DNA from: Neochlamydia sp. S13
Lineage (GTDB): Bacteria > Chlamydiota > Chlamydiia > Chlamydiales > Parachlamydiaceae
Assembly: GCF_000648235.2 (NCBI RefSeq)
Contig: NZ_AP017977.1
Coordinates: forward strand, 806,001-870,000
Reading direction: 5' to 3'
DNA: 64,000 nucleotides
Positions 37,071 to 46,011 of this stretch are shown here, one piece after another. Each line of letters starts with the position of its first letter. Position 1 is the first letter of the stretch. Made by a program: the position numbers and the translations under genes. The notes beneath the pieces were generated by a model. The model did not search any database, was not told the DNA's origin, and saw only the letters and a list, made by a program, of their open reading frames with translations.

Positions 37071-38633
37071 CTAATCCGCAAGAAATTCAGGGCATAAGTA
37101 GGCAATTTTATATCTAAGCTCTTTTAAAGCAAGTGGAAAATGATTACGCCCATGTGCAATTTTTTCTGCTAATTTTAGATGATTCCATGCTTTATTATAA
37201 TCCATTCTTTCTGCATAGAGTGCAGCCATGTAATAGTGGGTAGTAGGATCAAGGGGCTGAAGGGCATGATGTTTCTCCAATATTTCAAGTGCCTCTCCTT
37301 CGCGATGAAGCTGCAACCATGTGATAGCTAAAGCGGCCATTCCGGCTCGAAACTGAGGATATTTTTTTATAGCTTGGGCTAGTCGGCTTTGTTTTTCGAG
37401 GATGGAGGCAGCTGTTTCATCTACTCGCATAAATATGGCTTTTATTCCTTCTGCGTCTATGTTCCCTAAAAGATAATCCTCTGCTAAAGTACTGGAGCTA
37501 ATCGTGTAGATAGGAATATAATTTTTAACTTCCTCTAGCAAAGCAATTGCCTTTTCAGGATTCCCTACAAATAAATAATTAAAGCCCAAAAGCTCTTTTA
37601 GCAAGATATCGTGAGGTAAATAGGGAAGGGCTTTTAAATAAATGGCTAAGGACTGCTCATATTTTTCTTCCTGTAAAAATACAGAAGCTTGGTTGATATA
37701 AGCAAAGCCAATAACTTCTTTAAGATCACGCAACTGCAGCTGGCATGTGTCGAGGCTCAAATACTCTTCACTTTCAAGATCAACTCCTCGCGCCGTTGTT
37801 TCTATGTTGATAACTTTATCACCTTGATGATAGCGGACGTAAATGTGGCCAGGTGGGGTAACCATCTCTAAGGGTAAACTAAGACGTTGGGCCAAGCTAA
37901 GGTAAAGAATAGAAACCCCTAAGCAGACTCCTTTCCTAGAATCAAGTACAGCGGGTAAAAATGTATAAATATCTATATCTTTAGCATATAAAGAGTGAGG
38001 AGGAAAACGAAACTCCATTTCGGTAAACACAAAATGATTAATCGCTTTGATTATTTGTTCAGGAGTAGCAGGGGTAGGAATTTGAGCTAATATTTGAAGA
38101 GCCATTAAATCTATCAGGGCTTCATAGCTATCAATTTGTAAAAAGGCTGCCGGTCCCTCACCTAGCTGCGATAAAAAGATCCCTCGTGCTAAATCAATCT
38201 CTTGGGAAGGCAAAGCGATAATATCTGCTTCTGAAGTGGCCTTATAGCCTTTTAGCCTTCTATTGTCTAGCTGGCTGCAGAGCTTATTTATCACATTTAG
38301 CTCTGCCCCTGAAAGAGAAGGGAGCTCTTCATTAGGTTCTTTGTTAATTAAAGCAATGATCGTTTGAAGGATAGAATTCACATCGGGTAAAGAGGATAAA
38401 GAGACTTTTTCATTGCCACTGTTTTTATTAAGAAGTTGCCATGCCTCATGGCAAGCTTTTTTGCCTTCTATGCTATGAGGATAAAGCTGATAGAAGGCAA
38501 GGTGTTCTGCAATCGAATGAGGATTTAAGCTACTGTAAAGTGCTTTAATCTTAGGGTGGCTAGGCTCTGTTGTTTCCCCCAAAGATGAATAGAAAAAAAT
38601 AAAAAAGATAAAGAAAATCAGGCGCATTTTCAT
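37071..38633 (-). CDS. Secreted SirB1/transglutaminase-like and TPR protein
   Basis: A 520-residue protein with an N-terminal signal peptide (MRLIFFIFFIFFYSSLG). Residues ~140-290 match SirB1-type transglutaminase-like domains: GIFLSQLGEGP, LPAVLDSRKGVCLGVSILYL with the Cys, and TPPGHIYVRY with the His. The C-terminal ~200 residues form TPR-like helical pairs (EEKYEQSLAIYLKALPYLP, PTTHYYMAALYAERMDYNKAW). Catalytic use of Cys/His is not assured in this family. It starts one base after malQ's stop, so it is in the malQ transcript. Periplasmic or surface location is inferred. Confidence 0.78.
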   Translation of the reverse strand: MKMRLIFFIFFIFFYSSLGETTEPSHPKIKALYSSLNPHSIAEHLAFYQLYPHSIEGKKACHEAWQLLNKNSGNEKVSLSSLPDVNSILQTIIALINKEPNEELPSLSGAELNVINKLCSQLDNRRLKGYKATSEADIIALPSQEIDLARGIFLSQLGEGPAAFLQIDSYEALIDLMALQILAQIPTPATPEQIIKAINHFVFTEMEFRFPPHSLYAKDIDIYTFLPAVLDSRKGVCLGVSILYLSLAQRLSLPLEMVTPPGHIYVRYHQGDKVINIETTARGVDLESEEYLSLDTCQLQLRDLKEVIGFAYINQASVFLQEEKYEQSLAIYLKALPYLPHDILLKELLGFNYLFVGNPEKAIALLEEVKNYIPIYTISSSTLAEDYLLGNIDAEGIKAIFMRVDETAASILEKQSRLAQAIKKYPQFRAGMAALAITWLQLHREGEALEILEKHHALQPLDPTTHYYMAALYAERMDYNKAWNHLKLAEKIAHGRNHFPLALKELRYKIAYLCPEFLAD

Positions 38634-40241
38634 TTAATTGTTAACTTCAACTAAGCTCTTCATAAGAGCTATTAATTCGCTATTATGATAAATCTCTTCA
38701 AAACAAAGTCGATAGCGATAGGTCCAATTGTTATTGGATTGCCCCGAAGGGTCATTAATGCGCTCATCGCTGAGCTTATCCCATGCCATGTAGGGAAAAA
38801 GGGAAAAGTATTCATGGAGAAGATTAATATGAAAAAGGCTAGGAGAGCGATGGCTGTCTTTAAGGATGGCTAGATTTTTCTCAAATGATAAATCAGGCTC
38901 ATACTTCCATCCTTTGGCTTGACATAGATAAAGGGCTTCCTCGGGATGGTTTTTCCACCACTGTTTTAATGTTTCTGAATCATGGGTAGAAACTGTAGTC
39001 ATGCTTTCTGGTGGATAGGCATGGATATCAATAAAGCTTTTATCTCCCTCCCAATTTCTCTCCCATCGCATAACTTTTGTAGCACAAATCCCTAAGTTTT
39101 TTAAGCATTCTCTTACCTTCGAAGGGACGGCTCCTAAGTCTTCACCAATGGGTAGCATCGAGCAATTTTTTAGCATCATCGTCAGATTTTTCTTACCTAA
39201 AGGAGCCCATTGTGTTTCATCTTCAGGAAAAAACTTTCCCTGAACGCTAGCTTGACCTAACGGTATGGCCCATATACGAAAAAAGCCCACAATATGATCA
39301 ATGCGAAAAATATCATATAAGCGACCAGCCACCTTTAAACGCTCTTGCCACCAGGTATAATGGTCTTTTTCCATCTCCTGCCAATGGTAAAGAGGAAAGT
39401 GCCAATTTTGCCCTTCTTGACTATAGATATCTGGGGGAGCACCAGCATTTTGATCCATGATAAAAAGTTTGCGATGAAGCCATACATCGGCGCTTTCTCG
39501 GCTGATAAGGATAGGGATATCGCCTTTTAATAAGATGTTCTTAGATTGAGCATACTTTCGTACTTCTTCAAATTGTTTAAAACAAAGATATTGGAGGAAT
39601 ATATGATAGGAAATTGGGGTCTCATATTTTTTTTGCAGCCGCTCTATTTCTGCTGGGCAAGGATCTTGAAGTTCTGAAGGCCAGCTATCTAAAGGTTGCC
39701 ACTTGCTAATTTCTTTTAATGCCTTAAAAAGAGCATAGCCCTGCAGCCAAGGATTTTCTTTAGTAAAATTTAGGTAGCCTGGCGATTGAGATTGATGGGC
39801 ATAAGTATATTGATAGTAGAGCTGTAAAAAAAGATCGCGTTTAATATGGAGGGTAGGGTAATCCACACGCTGTTTTTTTGTGAGTAATTGCAATTCAGCA
39901 AGTAAGCCTGCTAAATCTTTATAAGTTTCTACACCGGGAAGGGAAGAAAGACTTATATGTAAAGGATTTAAAGCAAAAGCTGAAATAGAGCTATAGGGGC
40001 TAGGTTCGGGACCCGTATCATTGAGGGGAAGAAGTTGGATCACATTAAAATTAACTTGATGGCACCAATCAATCACCCATTTTAAATCATGAAATTCGCC
40101 TATACCCCCACTATTTTTGGTATGTAAAGAAAACAGGGGAACATTAATTCCGTGGTGCTGTTTTATGCCTACCGCCTTCCAGCCGGGAGCTGAAGGTGTA
40201 GCCAAAAGCGAGTTACAAAGCTGGGGCGTTATCATTGTCAT
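38634..40241 (-). CDS. malQ: 4-alpha-glucanotransferase (amylomaltase)
   Basis: GH77 enzyme that transfers alpha-1,4-glucan segments, part of glycogen and maltodextrin turnover, which chlamydiae keep. The 535-residue protein shows the family motifs: FRIDHIVGF with the nucleophile Asp, IGEDLGAVP with the acid/base Glu and STHDSET with the third Asp. DIPILISRESADVW is also present. Length is typical. It lies next to type III secretion genes, exactly as malQ does in Chlamydia. Confidence 0.95.
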   Translation of the reverse strand: MTMITPQLCNSLLATPSAPGWKAVGIKQHHGINVPLFSLHTKNSGGIGEFHDLKWVIDWCHQVNFNVIQLLPLNDTGPEPSPYSSISAFALNPLHISLSSLPGVETYKDLAGLLAELQLLTKKQRVDYPTLHIKRDLFLQLYYQYTYAHQSQSPGYLNFTKENPWLQGYALFKALKEISKWQPLDSWPSELQDPCPAEIERLQKKYETPISYHIFLQYLCFKQFEEVRKYAQSKNILLKGDIPILISRESADVWLHRKLFIMDQNAGAPPDIYSQEGQNWHFPLYHWQEMEKDHYTWWQERLKVAGRLYDIFRIDHIVGFFRIWAIPLGQASVQGKFFPEDETQWAPLGKKNLTMMLKNCSMLPIGEDLGAVPSKVRECLKNLGICATKVMRWERNWEGDKSFIDIHAYPPESMTTVSTHDSETLKQWWKNHPEEALYLCQAKGWKYEPDLSFEKNLAILKDSHRSPSLFHINLLHEYFSLFPYMAWDKLSDERINDPSGQSNNNWTYRYRLCFEEIYHNSELIALMKSLVEVNN

Positions 40242-40425
40242 GCCTGCAAATTAATAGATAGTCTATATAAGAATAAATACAAAAAAATGGCTAAATCATC
40301 CTAGCCATTAATTTTCAAAATAAGATAAGCAGCTTTATGCTTGCTTTTAGATTTTCTTGGCCAAAAGTCTCTTTGAAATGATGAAGAGAGCTTACCTGCC
40401 TGCCCTTAAAAAAAATATCAGCCTA

Positions 40426-40914
40426 TCAAGGCCGTATGCCAAAAAAGCTACCAGCTCCTCCTGGAGAAGTTAAGCTAGAAAAACCGATGGTGGGAATTTC
40501 TCCGCGGTTAAGAGCTTCTTTCCAAAGAGTCACTTTTTCTGATAAATTCTGCATAATTGTGTTCACTTGCTCTCCGGAGATTTCATCAAAAGGTAACATA
40601 TCAAACAAAAAAAACATTTGAGTTTTTTTACTAAAAGCAAATATGCCTTCATGAGCTTTGTTTAGATGATTAAATTTAAGCGCTTCTCGAAAGATATTTT
40701 CACGAAAGCGGCCGATAGGCAATTCAAGGATTTCGAAGGAAATGATCAGATAAGGCTGAGAGTTATGCTTCTGCAACACCACCTCATTATTGCCTTTTAA
40801 AAGAAGGGTAATATTATTATTGCCTGTAGGCTCTAAATGCGAAAGTTCAATTTTCTCTCCAAGATCTTTCAAAAGCGATTCTAGATTATGAGAAGGCATT
40901 AAAACCTCATTCAT
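40426..40914 (-). CDS. CesT/SycE-like type III secretion chaperone
   Basis: A 162-residue acidic protein with the layout of class I type III chaperones: a helix (LESLLKDLGEKIEL), beta strands (NNITLLLKGNNEVVLQ, PYLIISFEILELP), a middle helix and a C-terminal helix (ISGEQVNTIMQNLSEKVTLW). In Chlamydia the gene in this position (between malQ and copN) encodes the CopN chaperone Scc1, and I infer the same role. It overlaps the TyeA-like gene by 8 bases. Sequence motifs in this family are weak, so identity rests on fold pattern and context. Confidence 0.7.
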   Translation of the reverse strand: MNEVLMPSHNLESLLKDLGEKIELSHLEPTGNNNITLLLKGNNEVVLQKHNSQPYLIISFEILELPIGRFRENIFREALKFNHLNKAHEGIFAFSKKTQMFFLFDMLPFDEISGEQVNTIMQNLSEKVTLWKEALNRGEIPTIGFSSLTSPGGAGSFFGIRP

Positions 40915-41233
40915 TATTAGGGTTAATATGTAGCTGCTGTTCTTCTTCTTGTTTAATTAGCTCTTCTTCTAATTGATCTTCTAAGTCACTTAAGGCTTCA
41001 AGGATAGCACTAAACATTTCATCGCGATGTTGGACAGAGCGAAAGATATGATGGATAGAAACTTGTCTAACTGCATCACGCATCTGGTTGATCAAAGTAA
41101 TTTTATCTTCTATTGTCTGTGCACCAGCTTTCACGGCTGCCTGGATGATTTTATCCGACGACAAAAATCTTTCTGCGGCCAAATATAAGAATTGCCTAGA
41201 AACTTCATGGGCAGTAAATTTTGCCATAGTCAA
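40907..41233 (-). CDS. Small TyeA-like gatekeeper subunit
   Basis: A 108-residue protein. Its sequence pattern, a helix with VSRQFLYLAAERFLSSDKI, then TLINQMRDAVRQVSIHHIF and RDEMFSAILEALSDLEDQ with an EEEL tail, resembles TyeA, the protein that completes the YopN plug of type III secretion. In Chlamydia the TyeA-like part is fused to the end of CopN (~420 residues). Here it is a separate gene 15 bases after the SctW-like gene; together they total 410 residues. The TyeA assignment is inferred from pattern, size and position. Confidence 0.6.
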   Translation of the reverse strand: MTMAKFTAHEVSRQFLYLAAERFLSSDKIIQAAVKAGAQTIEDKITLINQMRDAVRQVSIHHIFRSVQHRDEMFSAILEALSDLEDQLEEELIKQEEEQQLHINPNNE

Positions 41234-41248
41234 TCGTGGTTAAAAATT

Positions 41249-42157
41249 CTAGCCAGCTCTAGCGGCTTTTGTAGTTTTGTTAGCGTTTCGAATTTCAAAA
41301 TATCTGTCAACGCCCATGATAGCTTGCAACTTTTTTAAAAGAGCCATCGTATTTTTCATGTGAGCCACGTCTTCTTTGTCCTCTAGCTTCTTCAGCTTAT
41401 TTATTTCTATCCCACATTTTTTTAAAAGGAAAGACTCAATTTTTTTTAAGTTTTTTCCATAGCCTTCATCTAACATTTTATAAATAGCTGTAGCTTCAAT
41501 AGGGGTGGACATCAAATAATCTAATAATTTATTGAGATCCCCTCCTTGCACAATTTTTAAGGCAGCTTCTGTGGCTTCTTGTGTAGCCTTTTTGGCTTCC
41601 TTCTCGACCTTTTGTGCTACTTCCTGTTCACGTTTATCAATGATTTCCTTGTTTAAATCTACCTGAGCAAACTGAAGAGTTTCTTTAAAATCCTCTAAGG
41701 TCACAGAAATAAGAAATTCTAATGCTAAGCTAGCTTCAATAGGATTGGGATATTCTTTTTGGATCATTTCCAAGATATCTTGCTTACTCATGCCATCTTT
41801 AAGCTTTTCTGTTAAGGCGAGTAAGCCTGCAGGAGGAAATTGAGGGTTTCTTCTTGAAAATTCTTGAGCCCTTTCCTCTAACTCTTTAGGCGGCATTAAC
41901 TTTTTCTGCGCTAATTTGGCTTCCTTAGCTTTTTTCACACTAGAGGTGTGAGCTTTAATCTGACGATCTGAGCGGCGCAGCGCTGCCGCTAAGGGATTTT
42001 TTTCCTCTGATTGTTGCTCTTGCAATTCTGCTTTCTGCTCAGAAGCGATAATAGCAGCTTTTGCTACCAATTTATCGGATGCTTGATCCTCTTTCATTCC
42101 CATCAGAATTTGTTTTAATCCATCCGGGTTTTGTAAATGTCCAAGATCTACGACCAT
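41249..42157 (-). CDS. sctW: SctW/CopN-like type III secretion gatekeeper (without its TyeA part)
   Basis: A 302-residue protein with a disordered charged N-terminus and helical HrpJ/YopN-type body (about 90-290: FSRRNPQFPPAGLLALTEKL, NPIEASLALEFLISVT, LLKKLQAIMGVDRYFEIRN). Gatekeepers block effector export until host contact and are themselves secreted. In Chlamydia copN occupies this place before sctV (lcrD). The protein is ~120 residues shorter than CopN, and the missing C-terminal part seems to be the next gene. It is 37 bases after sctV. Confidence 0.75.
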   Translation of the reverse strand: MVVDLGHLQNPDGLKQILMGMKEDQASDKLVAKAAIIASEQKAELQEQQSEEKNPLAAALRRSDRQIKAHTSSVKKAKEAKLAQKKLMPPKELEERAQEFSRRNPQFPPAGLLALTEKLKDGMSKQDILEMIQKEYPNPIEASLALEFLISVTLEDFKETLQFAQVDLNKEIIDKREQEVAQKVEKEAKKATQEATEAALKIVQGGDLNKLLDYLMSTPIEATAIYKMLDEGYGKNLKKIESFLLKKCGIEINKLKKLEDKEDVAHMKNTMALLKKLQAIMGVDRYFEIRNANKTTKAARAG

Positions 42158-42194
42158 AGCTTACCTTCTTGTGAAACTTAACGTTAAAATTAGG

Positions 42195-44375
42195 CTATCC
42201 TATCTGTATTCTCCCTAAGGGTTGAAGACGAATATCAGAAACAATTTCTTGGTAGGAGACTACCGAAATATCAGAAAACTCCATTTCTACAAGTTTGCGA
42301 ACGAAACGGCGAACGTCGATGGCTGTTAAGATAACGGGGGGCTGCCCGCCAGGAGGGGGAGGCGCCACGGTATTGCGGATGCTTTGTAGAATTAATTGAA
42401 CAGAATCGGGGTCTAAAGCTAAATAGGAGCCGGCAGAAGTTTGTTTAATAGCACCGCGCACCATATCCTCAATTTCAGGGTCTAAGATATAAACTGAAAG
42501 AACAGATTGCCCTTGTGAATACTTAAAGCTAATGTAGCGTTTAAGGGAGGAACGTACATATTCCGTCAGTAAAACTGTATCTTTTTCTGTTTGGGCCCAT
42601 TCACTTAAAGCTTCTAAAATTGTGCGTAAGTCTTTGATTGAGACCTGTTCTTGAATTAAACGTTTAAAGATATCGGTCATTTTCTGGAGCGGAATTAAAC
42701 GGGTAACTTCTTTGACCAGATCAGGAAAAGATTTCTCTACAAACTCAATCATCGATTTTACTTCTTGGATGCCCACAAATTCATTAGCATAATGGCGAAA
42801 AAAGTAAGACACATGCAAAACCATCACCTCTAAGGCATTCCAATATTTGATACCTGCTTTATCTAAAAGCTCTTTGTTTTGTATATTTACCCATAAGGAA
42901 GGCATCCCTAATGAGTTCTTATAGCTCACGTAAGGAAGGTTGTAGCGCTTAAGATTTTCTTCACTCTCGTTTGTTAGCACGCTGTTTTCTAAAGCCCTTC
43001 CTCGGATAATAGGAACTTCATTCAGGTGAATGGAATATTCATCGGATTCAAGGACAGGGGAGTCTGTACGTACGTGCACGCCAGGAAATCTCACTCCTAG
43101 ATCTGCATAGAGAGCTTGACGCATCTTAGGAATCATTTGATCGACAAAACTTTGTCCTTTTTGGGCTTTTTGGATCTCTCCACTTAAATGTTTCCCACAT
43201 TCTAGAATCACAGGGAGGGTGAGAGCATAATTATCAATGCCTCCACCTGCAATCACTTTATGGCCGGAAACAGAAGTGTCTATGCTAGGGCTTGCTGCGG
43301 CTACTGAAGAAATAGTTCCTCCTCCCGCTGAGGTAAGGCCGCCCGCAGCTTCTCTTTTCTGCCTTGCTGCTGACATAAGAGAGTAGCCAATTAAACCCAT
43401 TCCTGCAGAAAGTATTAAGAAGGGAGCGGCAGGAAATCCAGGCATAATGGCCATGCCCATTAAAAAGGCTGCAGCAAGGAGCAGAGCTTTAGGCTGCTTT
43501 AAAATTTGCCCTGAGATTTCAGCACCTAAGTTGGAATCGGAAGTTTCATTAGAAACACGTGTAGTAACCAAACCTGCAGTAATAGTAATCAATAAAGAAG
43601 GAATCTGAGATACCAGACCATCACCAATCGATAAAACGCTATAGGTTTGGGCGGCATCCGCCATGGTCATTCCATTCATCGTATTACCGATAATAATTCC
43701 ACCTATAATGTTAATGAGGGTAATTACAATGCCTGCAATCGCGTCACCTTTCACAAATTTCATTGCACCATCCATCGCACCATATAGCTGGCTCTCTTTT
43801 TGGATGGCTAGGCGTTTTTCACGGGCTTGGTTTTGGTCTAAAATGCCTGCCCTCATATCAGCATCGATACTCATTTGCTTACCAGGCATCGCATCCAAAG
43901 TAAAACGTGCGGCTACCTCTGCCACCCGTTCAGCACCTTTAGTGATTACAATAAATTGGACCAAGGTAATGATAAGAAATATAACTCCTCCCACTACAAA
44001 GTTACCGCCGACAACAAAGTTACCGAAACCATAAATAATTTCGCCTGCATCAGCATGTAATAGAATTTGACGAGTGGAAGCAATATTTAAGCCTAGACGG
44101 TAAAGGGTAGTAATTAGCAGTAAAGAAGGAAAGATAGATAGATGCACAGCACTAGGGATATACATCCCCACCATTAAGAGAGCCACTGACATCGCTAAGT
44201 TAAAGGCAATTAAGTAGTCAATGAGGTAAGGGGGCAGCTGAAGGATAATCATCATTAAAATACCGATGATCAAGCAAGCAAGGAATATATCACTTGATCT
44301 TGAAATATTTTCAAGCGATCTTTCTCCTCCTAGGCGGGCAGTTATTCCGTCCAAAATTTTTCTAAAAAAGTTCAT
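42195..44375 (-). CDS. sctV: Type III secretion export gate protein SctV (CdsV/LcrD)
   Basis: Inner-membrane export gate of the injectisome; its cytosolic ring receives substrates and chaperones. The 726-residue protein has about eight transmembrane segments in residues 25-330, a FHIPEP-family loop (ADMRAGILDQNQAREKR, LYGAMDGAMKFVKGDAIAG) and a cytosolic C-terminal domain with RGALENS-type and LGVRFPGVHVRTD blocks. Length matches Chlamydia CdsV (~708). It lies 3 bases after sctU and before sctW, the Chlamydia order. Confidence 0.95.
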   Translation of the reverse strand: MNFFRKILDGITARLGGERSLENISRSSDIFLACLIIGILMMIILQLPPYLIDYLIAFNLAMSVALLMVGMYIPSAVHLSIFPSLLLITTLYRLGLNIASTRQILLHADAGEIIYGFGNFVVGGNFVVGGVIFLIITLVQFIVITKGAERVAEVAARFTLDAMPGKQMSIDADMRAGILDQNQAREKRLAIQKESQLYGAMDGAMKFVKGDAIAGIVITLINIIGGIIIGNTMNGMTMADAAQTYSVLSIGDGLVSQIPSLLITITAGLVTTRVSNETSDSNLGAEISGQILKQPKALLLAAAFLMGMAIMPGFPAAPFLILSAGMGLIGYSLMSAARQKREAAGGLTSAGGGTISSVAAASPSIDTSVSGHKVIAGGGIDNYALTLPVILECGKHLSGEIQKAQKGQSFVDQMIPKMRQALYADLGVRFPGVHVRTDSPVLESDEYSIHLNEVPIIRGRALENSVLTNESEENLKRYNLPYVSYKNSLGMPSLWVNIQNKELLDKAGIKYWNALEVMVLHVSYFFRHYANEFVGIQEVKSMIEFVEKSFPDLVKEVTRLIPLQKMTDIFKRLIQEQVSIKDLRTILEALSEWAQTEKDTVLLTEYVRSSLKRYISFKYSQGQSVLSVYILDPEIEDMVRGAIKQTSAGSYLALDPDSVQLILQSIRNTVAPPPPGGQPPVILTAIDVRRFVRKLVEMEFSDISVVSYQEIVSDIRLQPLGRIQIG

Positions 44376-44378
44376 CTG

Positions 44379-45458
44379 TCACTTTTCCCCTATATAATCG
44401 TATTGAGCCTCAGTATTTAACGAGCTAACCCACCGTAGTATTTCTGCTAAGGCTTCATAGGTGTCTTCGGGGATGTACTGATATATTTCCCCAGATTCCC
44501 AGAGTCGATGGGCTAATTTAATATTCCGTAAAACCGGAACTTCGTATTCTTCGGCAAGTTTAATAATTCTTTCTGCTAGTAAATCTTTACCCATTACTAA
44601 GATGTAAGGGGCTGCGTCTATTTCTCGTTCGTATCCTATCGCTATGGCTAGGTGAGTAGGGTTAGTGACCACTGCTTTGGCCTTTTTAACACCTGCTGCG
44701 GGTCCTTCTGAATAAGCAATCTCATGGGCAATTTGCTTTCGTTTACCTTTAATATGTGGGTCCCCTTCCGAGTTTTTATACTCTTGCTTAACCTCAAATT
44801 TTTCCATTTTCATTTCTTTAGCAAATGTTTTCTTCTGATAGATAAAATCGGCTACCGCGATGATAATAAAAAATAAGCCTATTTTAGCCACCACTTCCAT
44901 TAAAAAAGCATCAAAAACCAACAAAGCAGATATCATCGGCATCGACACTGTTTTTATCAAAATGGGTAAACTCTTCATCATAACCTGGTAGATTAAGTAG
45001 CTAGCAATCAATAACTTTAATGTCGACTTTAACAATTCAATTAAAGTCTTAAGCTTAAATTTTGCTTTTAAGTTTTGTATCGGATTAAATTTTTTGGGGT
45101 CAAACTTAAATACTTCTACAGCAAAAACCGGGCCAACAGTTAAAAAATTGACGATAACGCCGACTACACATACGATAGCCATCAGAGGAATACTAGCTAT
45201 AAAGATTACAATGGCTGATTGGTAATAGAGTTGAGGAATAGCTACCTCCAAGTTAGTGGTGGCTATCATGCGAAAAGTCCCTACTGTAAAATCCCCAAGT
45301 TGCTGATAAAGGGTTGAACTTAGTGCTACGACTGCATAAACCGAGACAATGAAGGTAAAAGCAGAAGGAAGGTCTTGAGATTTAGCTACCTGACCCTTCT
45401 TTTTTGCATCTCTTAATTTTTTTGGTGTTGCTTCTTCGGTTTTTTCGCCCATGGCCAC
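44379..45458 (-). CDS. sctU: Type III secretion switch protein SctU (CdsU/YscU)
   Basis: Inner-membrane protein whose self-cleavage switches substrate class. The 359-residue protein starts with the family N-terminus (EKTEEATPKKLRDAKKKGQV), then four transmembrane segments (about 25-210). The cytosolic domain carries NPTH (about 264-267), the autocleavage site between Asn and Pro. Downstream DLLAERIIKLAEEYEVPVL is standard. It heads the minus-strand cluster; upstream 550 bases lack genes and then come two IS elements that separate it from ychF, its neighbour in Chlamydia. Confidence 0.95.
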   Translation of the reverse strand: MAMGEKTEEATPKKLRDAKKKGQVAKSQDLPSAFTFIVSVYAVVALSSTLYQQLGDFTVGTFRMIATTNLEVAIPQLYYQSAIVIFIASIPLMAIVCVVGVIVNFLTVGPVFAVEVFKFDPKKFNPIQNLKAKFKLKTLIELLKSTLKLLIASYLIYQVMMKSLPILIKTVSMPMISALLVFDAFLMEVVAKIGLFFIIIAVADFIYQKKTFAKEMKMEKFEVKQEYKNSEGDPHIKGKRKQIAHEIAYSEGPAAGVKKAKAVVTNPTHLAIAIGYEREIDAAPYILVMGKDLLAERIIKLAEEYEVPVLRNIKLAHRLWESGEIYQYIPEDTYEALAEILRWVSSLNTEAQYDYIGEK

Positions 45459-46011
45459 AGCCTCTGCTTAGGAATAAATTGGCAAAAATAAAGAAATTTT
45501 ATCAGTTATAACGAAAAATTTAAATATTTGCCCGCGCGCAAATGATGACAAGACATTCTTTCACTCTACAAGTCTAGTATAATTCTTTTCTTTCTGAATG
45601 GTCAAGGAGTTTTGGATGACCCCTCCTCCTAAACGAGATGAAAATTAATTTTTCCAAAATTTACTTAAAGTTAACAAGCGTTAGGTAAGCTTTTTAGGGG
45701 GTGGATGACAAAATCGAAGTAGAAATTACAATAATTTAACAAAGAAATTAAAGTCAGGTTCTTAAAACTAGTTAGATTATAACTAAACACTCCATTAATT
45801 TTAGTGAGCAAGCGACCCTTTAATTGTGGAAGACTTAAAGGTAATAGGGAAAATGATATCCACAAGCTTTTGCAAGAAAGTAATCTAAATAGTTTGACAT
45901 GATTTAAAGTGTGTTTCATGCTTGAACAATATTTTGAAAGCACTTTTTCTCCCCAATTGCTATAATGTGTTTACGCCTAAATCATTATAAAGCTCTTAAT
46001 TTCTTGCAAAG
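45459..46011. other. Intergenic stretch upstream of the type III cluster
   Basis: Should hold the promoter of the minus-strand sctU-malQ cluster and the left end of the first IS5-type element. A 90-codon minus frame at 45671-45943 does not look real. No clear TIR or promoter boxes were found. Confidence 0.4.

Noticed and set aside
43663-44034. 123-codon plus-strand frame opposite sctV
   Set aside because: Shadow of the sctV membrane segments; hydrophobic codons on one strand give open frames on the other.
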